Source: Gari tellinella
Taxonomy: Eukaryota > Mollusca > Bivalvia > Cardiida > Psammobiidae
DNA: 64,000 nucleotides
Assembly (NCBI GenBank): GCA_922989275.2
Contig: OV277862.1
Coordinates: 43,921,786 to 43,985,785, forward strand
Reading direction: 5' to 3'
In this document: positions 52,757 through 63,568 of the stretch, one piece after another
Layout of the letters: each line of letters begins with the position of its first letter
Numbering within the stretch: the stretch's first letter is position 1
The notes under the pieces: model-generated
The model's database searches: none
What the model was told of the DNA's origin: nothing
Seen by the model: the letters and a program-made list of their open reading frames with translations, nothing else
Translations under genes and position numbers: made by a program

Positions 52757-52953
52757 AAAAGAAACAGTTTGGAGCCTGCTCAGATGCCGGAAAACCTAAC
52801 GTCTGATCTAGTCCCATACTGTTGTCACTCAGATTAAACTAAATAATTAGAATTTTAACAAAAATGTAAATAACATTATGTCTACATATTTTTGCAATGC
52901 CTTTCCTTTTTGATTGTGTTTAAACAGGGAAGAATAACGCCTTCTCTATTGTA
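52757..52953 (-). mobile_element. MITE-A fragment, hairpin side to right end
   Basis: GAAACAGTTTGGAGCCTGCTC to GTCCCATACTGTTGTCACTC, then GTGTTTAAACAGGGAAGAAT and CTTCTCTATTG with TA. Confidence 0.65.
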
Positions 52954-53458
52954 ATACAGACCGATCCTTATCAAGTTGATAAATCACGGTCTTACCCAAG
53001 GCCAAACCTGAGGCTCCTGAAAATTACAAGGGAAGATTCGCTATCGACTGTTATTTGTGAAATAAATCAACCAATAATTAACTGTTATTGCTGCTCTAGT
53101 ACTGTCTATATATAGACGCCAACCGCAAATAATAAACAGAATTCGATATTTTGATCATCGAAGCAAAATATCTGTAAGTCACCTTGGAAACAAGGAGAGC
53201 GAGGTCGTGGAAAATGGGAAATTTGGTATACCGTGGGGGCAATCTTTCTCACGGAGAGTATTTGTTCCTCAACATACATCTCTATTACAGACCACAGCTC
53301 CAAATGTCAGGATTATTGGCATAATATTTCAAGTACAACCCTTTGTCAATTTGTAAGCAGTACAACTTTAACACACACATTAAAAAATCAAAGTAATTTT
53401 GTGTGTAAAAGATGCCAACTTTTATTGAACAATATTGAAGCAGTCGAGAAAATAACGG
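52954..53458. other. no gene seen
   Basis: No recognisable domain in the short frames here. Confidence 0.45.
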
Positions 53459-53778
53459 TGTAGGGGTAAGAAACTTCACGAATAAGGGTTACAGTGGAGA
53501 AAACGTTATTATTTCCCAATAAACGCGTTTACCCTAAAACTATTATTTTCCCTGCAAACAGTTTGGAGCCAGATCAGACGCCGGGTAACCCGTCGTCTGA
53601 TCAGGCTCCAAACTGTTTGCCACAAAGATAAAGATGAATTATCAGAATTGTCAAAAAGTTGTACTTTTCTACGTTTTAGTGTTTTGCGTTTGCGTACGCT
53701 TGCGTTTAAACGGGAAAGAATAACAGATTCTCCACTGTAACTGTGTAGGGGGGTAAGAAACCTCACGAATAAGGGTTA
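53459..53778. repeat. direct flanking duplication around a MITE-A
   Basis: GTAAGAAACTTCACGAATAA at 53459-53491 recurs at 53744-53778 with one substitution and two extra G. The MITE-A at 53492-53737 lies between the copies. Confidence 0.85.
53492..53737 (-). mobile_element. MITE-A full copy
   Basis: TA-flanked. Hairpin tip carries GGGTAACCCGTCGTC, one change on the return side. Confidence 0.9.
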
Positions 53779-53865
53779 ACAGTTTTATAAATTCCATACA
53801 TGTATCGTAAGTAAACAAGGAACACACTATCCCCAATCACTGTAGCCTATTAGATTTGCTTTTTA

Positions 53866-54170
53866 ACCCTGTCGGCGCCAAATAAATCGTAATGTTACCC
53901 CATTCATCGCTTTATTGTCGTTTGCTGCAATATTATATTTATTGCAAGATCGTTTCAAAGTTAGAGTCAATGTATTAACAATAACTTAAGGAATATTGAT
54001 ATCAGTGTCAAACATTTTGGATCCTGATTAGACGCCGCGTTAAAACTCTCCCGGATAATTTGATCATCAAAGGGTGAAGTAAATACACAAACTTTAAATT
54101 TGAGAAATACGAGTAAAAGCAGCCGATAATTATTTAAAACTGATGACGTCATAGCAGTGAAGTGTTAAAA
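53866..54170 (-). mobile_element. MITE-D/G remnants
   Basis: TTAACCCTGTCGGCGCC near 53864, a second ACCCCATTCATCGC near 53896, then GTCAAACATTTTGGATCCTG, then GATGACGTCATAGCAGTGAA and GTTAA. Probably a G-type element with an eroded H1 return arm. Confidence 0.5.
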
Positions 54171-54221
54171 ATACTACACAGTAGTGTCAGTATCAGTAGT
54201 GTCAGAATGTGAGAGTTAGTA

Positions 54222-54600
54222 TAGTGCTCCCTCTCTACAAGGGCGCTCCCAGCAACGACTCCCTCCATTCAACGACACTTGCAGTCGTACACTAAATAAG
54301 ACATTAATGTCCAACCTTTTCATGGCTGCAATACCATCTGCTTAAATATGTCGTCTGCTGTTTGTCTCAAAGTTACATATACGTGGACATTTTGATAGAA
54401 TAAATGTAATGACGAGTGACAGACAGCTTGAATCAAGGTCAGACGCCGCGTAACGCGGCGTCTGATCTGGATTCAAGCTGTTGCAAATTTAAAACCAAAT
54501 CTTAATGTTTCCCTCCCTTTAACGTCTCACACCGAATAACACACACAATCGTTGTCTCCCATTGGATGTAGTCTAATGTCGTTGTAGAGAGGGAGCACTG
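54222..54600 (-). mobile_element. MITE-B full copy
   Basis: TAGTGCTCCCTCTCTACAAG to GAGAGGGAGCACTG. Hairpin intact. First base of the left end mutated. Confidence 0.9.
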
Positions 54601-54629
54601 TATATTGAAAGACTGAGTTGCGACGACGT

Positions 54630-54745
54630 TTAAATTTCCACTAAACGCGTTTGTGCTTATACAAAAATGCTGTCAATTGAAAAAAGTTTGTATATGAGAA
54701 ACTCGGCGTCGGATAAGGCTCTTAACAGTTTCCCGACTTTAATAA
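54630..54745 (-). mobile_element. MITE-A fragment, very decayed
   Basis: CCACTAAACGCGTTTGTGC and CTCGGCGTCGGATAAGGCTC remain. Confidence 0.4.
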
Positions 54746-54807
54746 AAATAAACTGCCTACACGTTTAAGAAATAGGGGAAAATATTAGGGGAAATCAATT
54801 GTGGTAA

Positions 54808-54965
54808 AAAGAATCTCACATTCATGGTCATTATTTATCAGTTTTAATAAAACGAGTTGACTGAAAATAATATGATGCTAGCCTTGGCGAGCGTCGTATT
54901 AATTTTGGTCAAAGGGTGTATTAAAACTGATACATGTAAGTAATGAGCACGAATGTGAGATTCTA
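54808..54965. repeat. long inverted repeat, MITE-J-like core
   Basis: GAATCTCACATTC is inverted as GAATGTGAGATTC, with ATCAGTTTTAATAAA and TTTAAAACTGAT-like arms inside. GCTAGCCTTGGCGAGCG at the tip resembles the MITE-J tips. Confidence 0.65.
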
Positions 54966-55351
54966 TTCTTTACGTTTGATTTCCCGCTACATGCAGCGCT
55001 TGTAGACGAACAGATTGGTTCGGAGCCCAGAAAACGATATTTCACTTTAAAACATGACGTCATTCTATTGTCCTCGCAGTACTGTCGTTTTCAATACTGG
55101 ACGGGTATCAATAGTGTATTCCCGCTCACCAGTTCAGTTCACATTTATTGGCAAATCGGCACATTATGCCTTTGGCCATTTACAAAGATACATGGGTATG
55201 GCTTAGGCAAGACAATACAATTCAATCAAATAATACAACATATTCTCTACATATATAATAAGTATAATCAGTAGACTATACTGTTTTACATTACATATAA
55301 GTTAGTAGAAACAATTTACAGTTCAAGGGCATTCTGTCTAATGTTAAAGTA
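54966..55351. other. no gene seen
   Basis: No recognisable motif in the short frames. Confidence 0.45.
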
Positions 55352-55432
55352 CCATACCGTACCGTATTTGTGCACGAGCAGTCCAATATTACTAATATTG
55401 GACTGCACGTGCATAAATACGGTACGGTAAGC
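55352..55432. repeat. inverted repeat, about 35 bp arms
   Basis: TACCGTACCGTATTTGTGCA and GCAGTCCAATATTA are mirrored as TAATATTGGACTGC and TGCATAAATACGGTACGGTA. The arms are almost perfect. Confidence 0.85.
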
Positions 55433-55534
55433 AAGCTGATATTGTACTACACACTAATATTGTATTGGCTTGTGAGACACACAAAAAATAAAGTAAAACC
55501 TCTCTATTTCGACCAATAAATTGTGTGTGAACTA

Positions 55535-55799
55535 CAGTGGATATTTTTTAACGTTACTCTTTGCCAATAAACGCGTTTACGCTAAAACTATTATTTCCTT
55601 GCAAACAGTTTGAAGCCTGATCAGACGCCGGGTAACCCGGCGTCTGATCAGGCTATAAACTGTTTGCCACTCAGATTAAAAAACAATAATTAAAAATGTC
55701 AGAAAATGGTATTTTCCTACATTTGAGCGATTTCTGTTTGCGTTTCGTTTGCATTAAACGGGAAAGATTAACGTTTTCTGAGAAAACTGTTCTCCACTG
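55535..55799 (-). mobile_element. MITE-A copy nested in MITE-E
   Basis: TA then CAGTGGATATTTTTTAACG to GTTCTCCACTG. H1 hairpin intact except GGCTATAAACTG. The right end carries an extra TTTTCTGAGAAAACTG. Confidence 0.85.
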
Positions 55800-55803
55800 T
55801 TTA

Positions 55804-56024
55804 TTGGAGAAGATCTTATTCTTTTCCGTTTAAACGTAAATGAAACGCCAACGCATTGCGTTAAAATGGAGAAAATGACAGCTTGTTGACAATTCTGACT
55901 ACTTATTTAAATCTGAGCCAAGTCAGACGCCGGAAAACCCGGAATCTGGCCTGGTTCTGGAATTGGAAATAATAGTTTCAGCGTAAACGCGTGTATTTAA
56001 AAAAGAATAACGTATTCTCCACTG
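55804..56024 (+). mobile_element. second MITE-A copy nested in MITE-E, hairpin reduced
   Basis: TTGGAGAAGATCTTATTC to GTATTCTCCACTG with TA. Core reduced to CAAGTCAGACGCCGGAAAACC. Confidence 0.8.
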
Positions 56025-56204
56025 TACGTTTTAAGTATAAGACAGGTGACTGCTTAAAGTAAAGTAACATTAAAACTAAAAGCTCCTATAGGAGCTTTCT
56101 ATTTTACTCTCATCTTGCTTTAAGCTGTCAACTGACTGTTATACAATCAGTTAGTCCTATTTATTTTAGTGGTCGTAATAGAGAGGGTTTACTGTATTTT
56201 AGCA

Positions 56205-57270
56205 GTGTCATGACAGAACCAGACTTACATGTATTGCGTTGCAAACAGAGTAAATCAAGACCAAATACCGCTTCAAAGACACGATGACTGTTCAAGACAC
56301 TTACAAGCATCTTCAACATTTTTAAGCAGTATTATATTATACAATATGTGGCAGTGTGTACCAAACTCAATTTCAGAGCCTAAGACGACAACGTTTTTCT
56401 AGAAAGACCCCGGAACGTTATCCTTTCACGTTCGTCATAGTGTGTTTTTTTTTAACATTTTACATTTTTAGCGAAACCAGGGTTTATCGTTTTTACATCA
56501 TTTTTCAGTAGCAAGTTTCGCAAGTTTTGACTGTTTTGCATTTACTATGGGATTTTAGCAAGTGAATTTGGACGATAGATTTATCACGTATCCTAATTAT
56601 TTGGACTAGAGACGATAAAGTATTCGAATTGCTCGACACTGTTAACCTACATTGCGAATAGGAGCAAACTACATTATATTTTGTACTTGTCATTCAACAG
56701 AAAAACAAACGTTCAACATTGCAAATCTTTGTCCCGGCTAACGTGGATATTCATATGAACAACATTTGCTGATCACATTGCCAACAGTGCAGACCAAGAA
56801 TAGAACAAGCACTTAAACTTTCCCGAGCGGCATTTAAGCATGATCTACACTATTATCAAATTGGACATTTGTCCCACGTGTGACCCTGACAACGGTCGAA
56901 ACCCTTATTCTACTAGAATCGACTACTACATTTGACAAGAACATGCTGTTCAACATTTTTCTGCTGTTTCTTTAAAACAAATTAAATAGGGCGTATAATT
57001 GCGTGAATGTTTATCATTTGTTATTTCGAATGGCCAACCAAGGTTGCTTTCACCACTAACAAAAAAACCAAAAATCAAAGTTATGAACGTGAAATGGTAC
57101 AAATTGCAAAATAAAGGGTCTGTCTAGAAGGACCTCTGTTTCTTTTGTTTAAGAACTTATCAAAAGGTGAATATCTAAGCAGATGCCATTTTTTAAAGTA
57201 GACGGTATTTGAGCCTGAAAAGGGTTACGATTCTGACAAACCGTGCGACTGTGTAGGGTCTACACAGTTT
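56205..57270. repeat. MITE-I-type remnants with weak hairpins; no gene
   Basis: GTCATGACAGAACC near 56207, CCAACAGTGCAGACCAAGAA with ATGATCTACACTATT near 56780-56860, and GACTGTGTAGGGTCTACACAG near 57248 recall the 24.2 and 51.2 kb elements. The rest is AT-rich without frames. Confidence 0.4.
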
Positions 57271-57655
57271 GAGAAGCATAAATTGGGGTTCCCTATGTGG
57301 ATATGCTTATTTCCGATTCAATAATATCCAATTCACTGTAAACTTGTCCACTATGTTAATATCCAGAAAATGTGAATACCTCGTCTACACGTTCCGACAT
57401 TTTTATTGGTAATGAGTGCACAACACGCGGCAATACAATATTACCGAGGCGAAAGGCACGTGCAAATCAAGGTCCTCGTACACCACAGGGCTGATCACCC
57501 GTGTAAAGGATAAGGGGCCAATAGGCTTATATTTTAAACTTATGAATTTGATTTTATTTTAAGAAGAAAATATTAAACTATCACATATAGGTTTGAATAT
57601 ATAAACGTATGGCTTTCATTGAAATATTTGATGTTTTCAGAAACGTGTTTTAAGT
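57271..57655. other. no gene seen
   Basis: No motif noticed. Confidence 0.45.
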
Positions 57656-57766
57656 AAGATATAAGCCTCAAACGATCCAGTATGTAAAATATTGTACAGT
57701 GTTCGGCGCTACGCGCCTCACACAGTACAATATTTTACATACTGGATCGTTATCGTCTTATATCCT
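57656..57766. repeat. long inverted repeat
   Basis: CGATCCAGTATGTAAAATAT at left is inverted as ATATTTTACATACTGGATCG, extended outward by AAGATATAAG and CTTATATC. Tip CGGCGCTACGCGCC. Confidence 0.9.
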
Positions 57767-57980
57767 ATACATAGTAGAATACGATATTTATATATCGTCG
57801 GGCTTTATGCCACTCAATGGCCGCAAATTATGTGATAAACTGTTATATACATGGTATTGCGTTGCGTTTGCATTTAAAGTCGTTTGAACGAGTACAGAAT
57901 TACATTGAAATGCACTTTGTTGTCTTGTAAAGACCTGTACGTGTACCCATGCATATGTCAGTGAGTAAAGCAGACAGCTA

Positions 57981-58385
57981 CAGTCGAGAATCGTTATTCT
58001 TTTTCGTTTAAACGCAAACACAACGAAAACACAATTCAATAAAATGAAGGAGAATGACATCATTTTGACAATTAAATTTAATGAATATTCACTTTAATAT
58101 GATTTGAAAACAGTTTAGAACCTGATCAGACGCCCGGTTACCCGGCGTCTGATCAGGCTCCAAACTGTTTGCAATGGAATAATAGTTTTAGTGTAAACGA
58201 AAACGAAACGCAAACGCATTGTAATAACATGTAGAAGATTGACAACATTATGACAATGAATATTCACTTTAATAGGAATAGCAATCAGTTACTCTGCGTC
58301 TGATCAGGCTCAAATCTGTTTGCAGTGGGGATAGTAGTTTTAGCGTAAATGCATTTATTGGGAAAGAATAACGTCTTCTGTACTG
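57981..58385 (+). mobile_element. chimeric double MITE-A
   Basis: One left end (CAGTCGAGAATCGTTATTC), a full H1 hairpin near 58111-58170, then instead of the right end a second AAACGAAACGCAAACGCATTG block, a second partial H1 (CTCTGCGTCTGATCAGGCTC) and one right end (CTTCTGTACTG). Confidence 0.8.
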
Positions 58386-58480
58386 TACTTAGCGCGAACT
58401 CTAGCATTTGCGTGCTCATATAATACCAGTGGTATATTACGAATGTCTCGAATGTAATATGAATTTGCCTCGTATATATA

Positions 58481-58727
58481 CAGTGGAGAAGAGGTTACTC
58501 TTTCGCATGTAAACGCAGACAAAATGCAAACGCAATGCATTAAAATGTATAAAATACATTTTTATGTTTTAAACTTCTATTTATTTGTATATGAGTGGCA
58601 AGCAGTTTGGAGTCTGATCAAACATCCGGGTTACCCGACGTCTAATTTGGCTTCAAACAGTTTGCAATAGAAATAATTGTTTTAGCGTAAACGCGTATAA
58701 TGAGAAAGAATAGCGTTTTGTCCATTG
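58481..58727 (+). mobile_element. MITE-A copy
   Basis: CAGTGGAGAAGAGGTTACTC to GTTTTGTCCATTG. Hairpin complete but diverged (AACATCCGGGTTACCCGACG). Confidence 0.85.
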
Positions 58728-58839
58728 AAAATTGAATAGTGAGACAAGACACATCTTAATAAAGATGTGTTATTATTTGTAATCTAAGATGGGATATACG
58801 AATTCTCGAGATATTAGAAGTGATAGGTTGTATATTATA

Positions 58840-59116
58840 CAGTGGAAAAGTTTATCCTTTACCAATTACCTTTTTGCTGTTCATTCCTCATTTCACATAT
58901 GTATGTGCTGAGAATATTGAATAAACTGTAAACAGCTAAAACTCTTGCAAAACATTTGGAGCCAGATCAAAGGCCGGGTAACCCGGCCACGATATGGCTT
59001 CAAAATATGTTTGACACTCAGATTTAAATAGAAAGTTATTGTAATTTCTACACTTTATTGCAATGCGTTTGCGTTTCGTACGCGTTTAAACGAAAAAGAA
59101 AAATGTCTTCTCCACG
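58840..59116 (-). mobile_element. MITE-A copy, diverged
   Basis: CAGTGGAAAAGTTTATCC at left, GTTTAAACGAAAAAGAAAAA and TCTTCTCCACG at right. Core AAAGGCCGGGTAACCCGGCC keeps the tip, with changed flanks. Confidence 0.75.
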
Positions 59117-59276
59117 ACAGTGACTCTTCTATTTTCTAACTATATTGAACATTTTACGTTGGCGCTGGAGGACTTTTTCCAAAATCAATTAAAATGATGT
59201 TAAATAGTGCGGACACTGATCCGAGGACTTCTTCACGAGTCTTCTGGTATTGTTTTACCCTGTTTGCATGTAATGT

Positions 59277-59510
59277 TTGACCCTTTCTGTTGTCAATAAC
59301 GCCAAAGTGCGCATTGACAAACCCTTTGGATCCTGGTCAGACGCTGCGGTGCACGGAGCTTGATCAGGATCTAATCTGTTTGACACTCGTTTGGAAGTCA
59401 CCTATTTGCCCATTGCTTCGACAATTCTTCAGGCGAAATGCATGTGATATAAAAACATAAATACTGACAACAAGTAACAATATTTAAGCAGTCGAAAGCC
59501 TACCAGTGAC
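59277..59510. mobile_element. MITE-D copy, decayed
   Basis: GACCCTTTCTGTTGTCAATA, CAAACCCTTTGGATCCTGGTC with CTTGATCAGGATCTAATCTG, then GACACTCGTTTGGAAG. Confidence 0.55.
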
Positions 59511-59519
59511 TTATTTAAA

Positions 59520-60010
59520 TGAGCTAACTAACAAACACGAGCAGCAAGATATAGCTAGTATCCAGAGGCCCTATGGGGTGCACGGTCGAACAGGCGATGG
59601 TCTGAATACCACCTCATGGTCGGTCGGGCGCTCTGGGGCTGATGGTAACGGGTCGAGCACTGCACAGGCCATCAAAATCTAGAACCATGGTACGCACAAG
59701 GTAAAATGGGGATTGCATCTGGACGCCTGGATAGTCGAATCTGAGCAAGGCTTGGGAATACCCTGACAGATTTTTGAGTGGGATAAGATGCATCATGGAT
59801 CTGTTAACAGCCAACCACTGGGAACCAGAAACAACAACACCTCCAGGACAAGACAGCATTTCCACCTTCCCGACGACCAGCGGAAACAAACGGCCCTTTT
59901 TCAGGCCCACCACAGCAACTATCAAACAACAATAGGCATGATGCTGACCATTGTCCCAATACTGAGACAATGGGATGACGCACCTGAAAAAGCTTATGCG
60001 GCACTATAAA
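59520..60010. other. GC-richer unique block, no gene recognised
   Basis: About 490 bp that is visibly richer in G and C than its neighbours and free of the MITE signatures. Open frames exist on both strands (for example minus 59614-59970, 118 residues), but no domain is recognised and no start is well supported. CCATTGTCCCAATACTGAGACAATGG forms a small stem near 59948. Confidence 0.45.
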
Positions 60011-60191
60011 TCTTAGCAGCACAGTGACTTATTTGGTAATACATTGAGCATAGTTCATTGCGTTCATTTATTGTGGCAATTAGCATATTAGTTAGGTTGT
60101 CCTTCCATTGTTAAGATTCGTCTGCTTAACATTTCCGTATGTTTTTATCATTCAAGTTTAGAACAAAGGAAAAAAACAGTGATAAGAGTGG

Positions 60192-61157
60192 CAAACAGCA
60201 GCCGTCGAGATACTCGGATTTATCCGAGTATCTCGACGGCTGATCGGGACCGAAACTGCCTGATGGCAATCAAAAGTGTTTTAGCACATGTCAGTGCACT
60301 AAGGTGAGGGCCATGAAAAGGCTCAACTCCGAATTTAGGCTACTATCACTCATCCTGTTGTGATATCGTCTGCTTTGAAAGTGTCGTCTGCAAAGTTGGT
60401 ATACTTAGTTTTAAATATTGTTCAGCTAAAGAATCCTAAACAGTTTTGGTCCCAATCAGTCGCAGAGATACTCGGATTCGGCGTCTGATGGCAATCTAAA
60501 GAGTTTTAGCAAAAGCCAGTGCTCTAAGGTGAAGGCCAGAAAGGCTCAACTCCGAATTTAGGCTATTAACAGTAATCATGTTGTAATACAATTATCGTCT
60601 GCTTTGAAAATGTCGTCTGCAAAATGTGTTATATTTAGTTTTAAATATTGTTCAACCAAAGAAAGCTAAAGACGAGTGTCAAACAGTTTTGGTCCCGATC
60701 AGCCACCGAGATACTCGGATTCGGCGTCTGATGGCAATAAAAAGAGTTTTAGCAAAAGCCAGTGCTCTAAGGTGAAGGCCAGAAAGGCTCAACTCCGAAT
60801 TTAGGCTATTAACACTAATCCTGTTGTAATACAATTGTCGTCTGCTTTGAAATTGTCGTCTGCAAAATGTGTTATATTTAGTTTTAAATATTGTTCAACC
60901 AAAGAAAGCTAAAGACGAGGGTCAAACAGTTTTAGTCCCGATCAGCCGCCGAGATACTCGGATTGGATACTGCTGGCAATCAAAAGTGCTTGGCACATGC
61001 ATGTGCACTCCGGTGATGGCCAGAAAGGCCCAACTTCGAATTAAGGCTATTAACAATAATCCTGTCGTGTTATTGTCTGGTTAGAAATTGTCATTTGCAA
61101 ATATGGTTATATTTAGTTTTAAATATTGTTTAGCTTAATAAACATAAAGACGAGTGT
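60192..61157. repeat. tandem array of about 245 bp units derived from a MITE-D-like element
   Basis: CAAACAG-type unit starts lie at about 60192, 60437, 60680, 60923 and 61158 (steps of about 245, 243, 243 and 235). Each unit has TTTGGTCCCGATCAGCC, GAGATACTCGGATT, GAAGGCCAGAAAGGCTCAAC, TTGTCGTCTGCTTTGAAA and GTTTTAAATATTGTTCA. The first unit keeps a perfect hairpin (CAGCCGTCGAGATACTCGGA and return). In later units the return arm is shortened. Confidence 0.85.
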
Positions 61158-61159
61158 CA

Positions 61160-61255
61160 AACAGTTTTGATTTTTGCAAACAGTTTAAATCCAGATCAGA
61201 TGCCGCATCACGCGGCGTCTGTTCTTGATCCAAACTGTTTGCAAAATTCAGTAAA
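61160..61255. repeat. H1 hairpin at the end of the array
   Basis: TTTGCAAACAGTTTAAATCC, AGATGCCGCATCACGCGGCG and TTGATCCAAACTGTTTGC. A different H1 tip from the array units, so a separate insertion or the array's parent core. Confidence 0.65.
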
Positions 61256-61309
61256 CTCGCGATCAGCAAGAACTGGGTTAACGGTAATCCCGTCTGACTT
61301 AGAACTACT

Positions 61310-61452
61310 TGGGGAATATTTCGAGGTTATAGTTTCATGTGTCATATCGCACGTGCCAACTGGGTGTACTATTCCATGTTGTTTGTACATCTAGGAAGCA
61401 CGTGCTGCATCACACGCACATTGCACAGTACCATGCCACTATAACCTCGAAC
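61310..61452. repeat. inverted repeat of about 19 bp ends
   Basis: AATATTTCGAGGTTATAGT is inverted as ACTATAACCTCGAACTATT. Interior CACGTGCC and GCACGTGC words. Possible small MITE. Confidence 0.6.
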
Positions 61453-61495
61453 TATTCATCCCAGCTAGATGATTCACTGTTGCTTGTCCTAGAAA

Positions 61496-61690
61496 CCGTC
61501 CTACATTGCTGAGATTATCCCCTCTGCCAAGAACTAAAAAGAAGACAGGTCAGTTTTGGTTCCATGATATTAGCGAGAATTATCTTCTTGAAATCATCTC
61601 ATCTAATCATCATCTCCTATCATCATTCATCGGCAGTTTATGACATATTTTGTGTCGCAGTGACGTTAAACCAAACTTACTCACCCATAT
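61496..61690 (+). repeat. interspersed repeat related to 13138-13345
   Basis: GAGATTATCCCCTCTGCCAA, then CATCATCTCCTATCATCATT, ending TGTCGCAGTGACGTTAAACC. The last word is a common molluscan repeat end from memory. Confidence 0.5.
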
Positions 61691-61993
61691 CTGCTTTTTC
61701 ATATTTCTGGATTGTGTATTAAACAAACGAATGATAAAGAAAACCCACCGACCACGAATGAAACACAAATGAGAGCTGAACTTTTAAAATATTCTTTTTT
61801 CTTCTACGAATTGAATTTTTCATTCTGTTGCAGATTTAAAGTTTTTTGATCAACGTCATGTTTCAATCTTTCTAGGTCTAGATACTAATTCTCTTGATTC
61901 TCGTATAAAACTTTGCGTCGAAAAGAATTAGATACCCATCACGGCACTACCAAACAATACAATGATCTGTGATGTCACCATCGAAAAGTGCTA

Positions 61994-62229
61994 CAGTGGA
62001 GAAAACGTTATTCTTTCCAAATAAACACGTTTACGCCACAACTGTTATTTATCATGCAAACAGTTTGGAGCCAGATCAGACACAGGGTGTCTGATCAGGC
62101 TCCAAACTGTTTGCCGTCAAGGTTAAAATCAACAATCAGAATTGTCAAGAACTTGTATTTTACTTCATTTTATTGCAATGCGTTTGCGTGTCGTTTTCGT
62201 TTAAACGCGAAAGAACGTTTTCTCCACTG
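61994..62229 (-). mobile_element. MITE-A copy, hairpin tip reduced
   Basis: CAGTGGAGAAAACGTTATTC to GTTTTCTCCACTG. Tip reads CAGATCAGACACAGGGTGTCTGATC, so the GCCGGGTTACCCGGC section is lost while the stem is kept. Confidence 0.85.
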
Positions 62230-62613
62230 GTAATAAGAGAAGTAAAGCAGGGTATATAACACACAGAGAACGCATACGTATTAACCAATCATTTGACATT
62301 GACCAATTTACACAACACGAGACATGAAATGGCGGCTTTTTGGTTGGTTGTAAAAGTATATATGTTAGAAATATAGATTAAAGTCAGAGATTGGTAAAAC
62401 ATTAGTGTATACTGGACGCAATTTTGAATAGCAACAAGGCTAGTTCATGCAATTTATGCCAACCAATCAGTCTGAATTCTTACGTCGTTGATAAACTTTT
62501 CCTGGGGCAACAGATGGAAAAAAATGTATGAATAACACCATTTTATTCTTTGAAATCGCCCATTTCCCATCAATGGTTCCGATGTTCCCCCGTGTAGATA
62601 CAGTGATAGTATA
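62230..62613. other. no gene seen
   Basis: No motif recognised. Confidence 0.45.
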
Positions 62614-62958
62614 CAGTATTCCCTCTCTACAACGGCACCAAATGGGAGACAACGATTGTGTGCGTTTATGGAAGGGAGTTAGTATAGGGAGAAAAATTGG
62701 CTTACAGCTGCACACAGCTTGAATCCAGATCAGACGCCGCCTAGAGCGGCGTTTGATCTGGATTCAAGCTGTTTGCCACTCTTCATTATGTATCTTCTGT
62801 CAAAATGTCTAATATGTAACTTTTAGAAAAACACTTTTAAGCAGACGATATAACATCAGTGAAAGATTGGACATAATGGTATTGTTTTGGAACAGCGGCA
62901 AGATTTGTTGTTAGGAGGGATTCGTTGTTCGGTGGGCCGTTGTAAGGATGGAGCACTG
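62614..62958 (+). mobile_element. MITE-B full copy
   Basis: CAGTATTCCCTCTCTACAAC to GGATGGAGCACTG with TA flanks. Hairpin tip GCCGCCTAGAGCGGCG, a variant that still pairs. Confidence 0.9.
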
Positions 62959-62999
62959 TAACTTTCTGCATTGCCTGTGTCCCATATTGCAATTTGATA

Positions 63000-63245
63000 C
63001 AGTGGAGAATCTGTTATTCTTTCCCGTTTAAACGCAAACGTACGCAAACGCAAAACACTAAAACGTAGAAAAGAACAACTTTTGGACAATTCTGATAATT
63101 CTTGTTTATCTTGGTGGCAAACAGTTTGGAGCCTGATCAGACGCCGGGTTACCCGGCGTCTGATCTGGCTCCAAACTGTTTGCACTGCAAATAATAGTTT
63201 TAGCGTAAACGCGTTTATTGGGAAAGAATAGCAGATTCTCCACTG
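63000..63245 (+). mobile_element. MITE-A full copy
   Basis: TA-flanked, intact, standard arm mismatch. Lies 41 bp after MITE-B. Confidence 0.9.
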
Positions 63246-63568
63246 TACGCCACACATTTACATAATGTTTTGAGTGACGCTGAAACAGGTTTTGCTTTAC
63301 CCAAACCCTTATTTCTCATTGTTCGCACACTGAATTTCATCATTCTTTCATTGCCAAGACGTCAAATTATTTAAACAATACCATCTGCTTTTATTTCTCA
63401 GAATTGTTTAGGTATTTTGACTTCAGAAATTTGAAATGTAATGTCAAACTAGTTGCAAATAACCACTGTACTCGGGGTACGGAGTTTGGGGTTAAGCCTA
63501 TCATAAATTGTACTCTACAATGTTGATATTAAGGCCATCTGAATAAATTATTCTTCTTTGTTCAGTTA
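63246..63568. other. no gene; weak MITE-D/G words
   Basis: AAACCCTTATTTC, CCATCTGCTTTT and GTCAAACTAGTTGC hint at a decayed D-type element but ends and hairpin cannot be fixed. Confidence 0.35.

Larger units (their letters stand above)
55491..56194. mobile_element. MITE-E copy split by two MITE-A insertions
   Basis: Left end AGTAAAACCTCTCTATTTCG (55491 on), right end GGTCGTAATAGAGAGGGTTT and ACTG. The H2 hairpin (GCTTAAAGTAAAGTAACATT and its return) is intact at about 56050-56125, after the inserts. Confidence 0.8.

Noticed and set aside
59614..59970. 118-residue minus-strand protein in the GC-rich block
   Set aside because: Overlapping frames of similar length exist on both strands and no domain is recognisable; kept only as an unclassified block.
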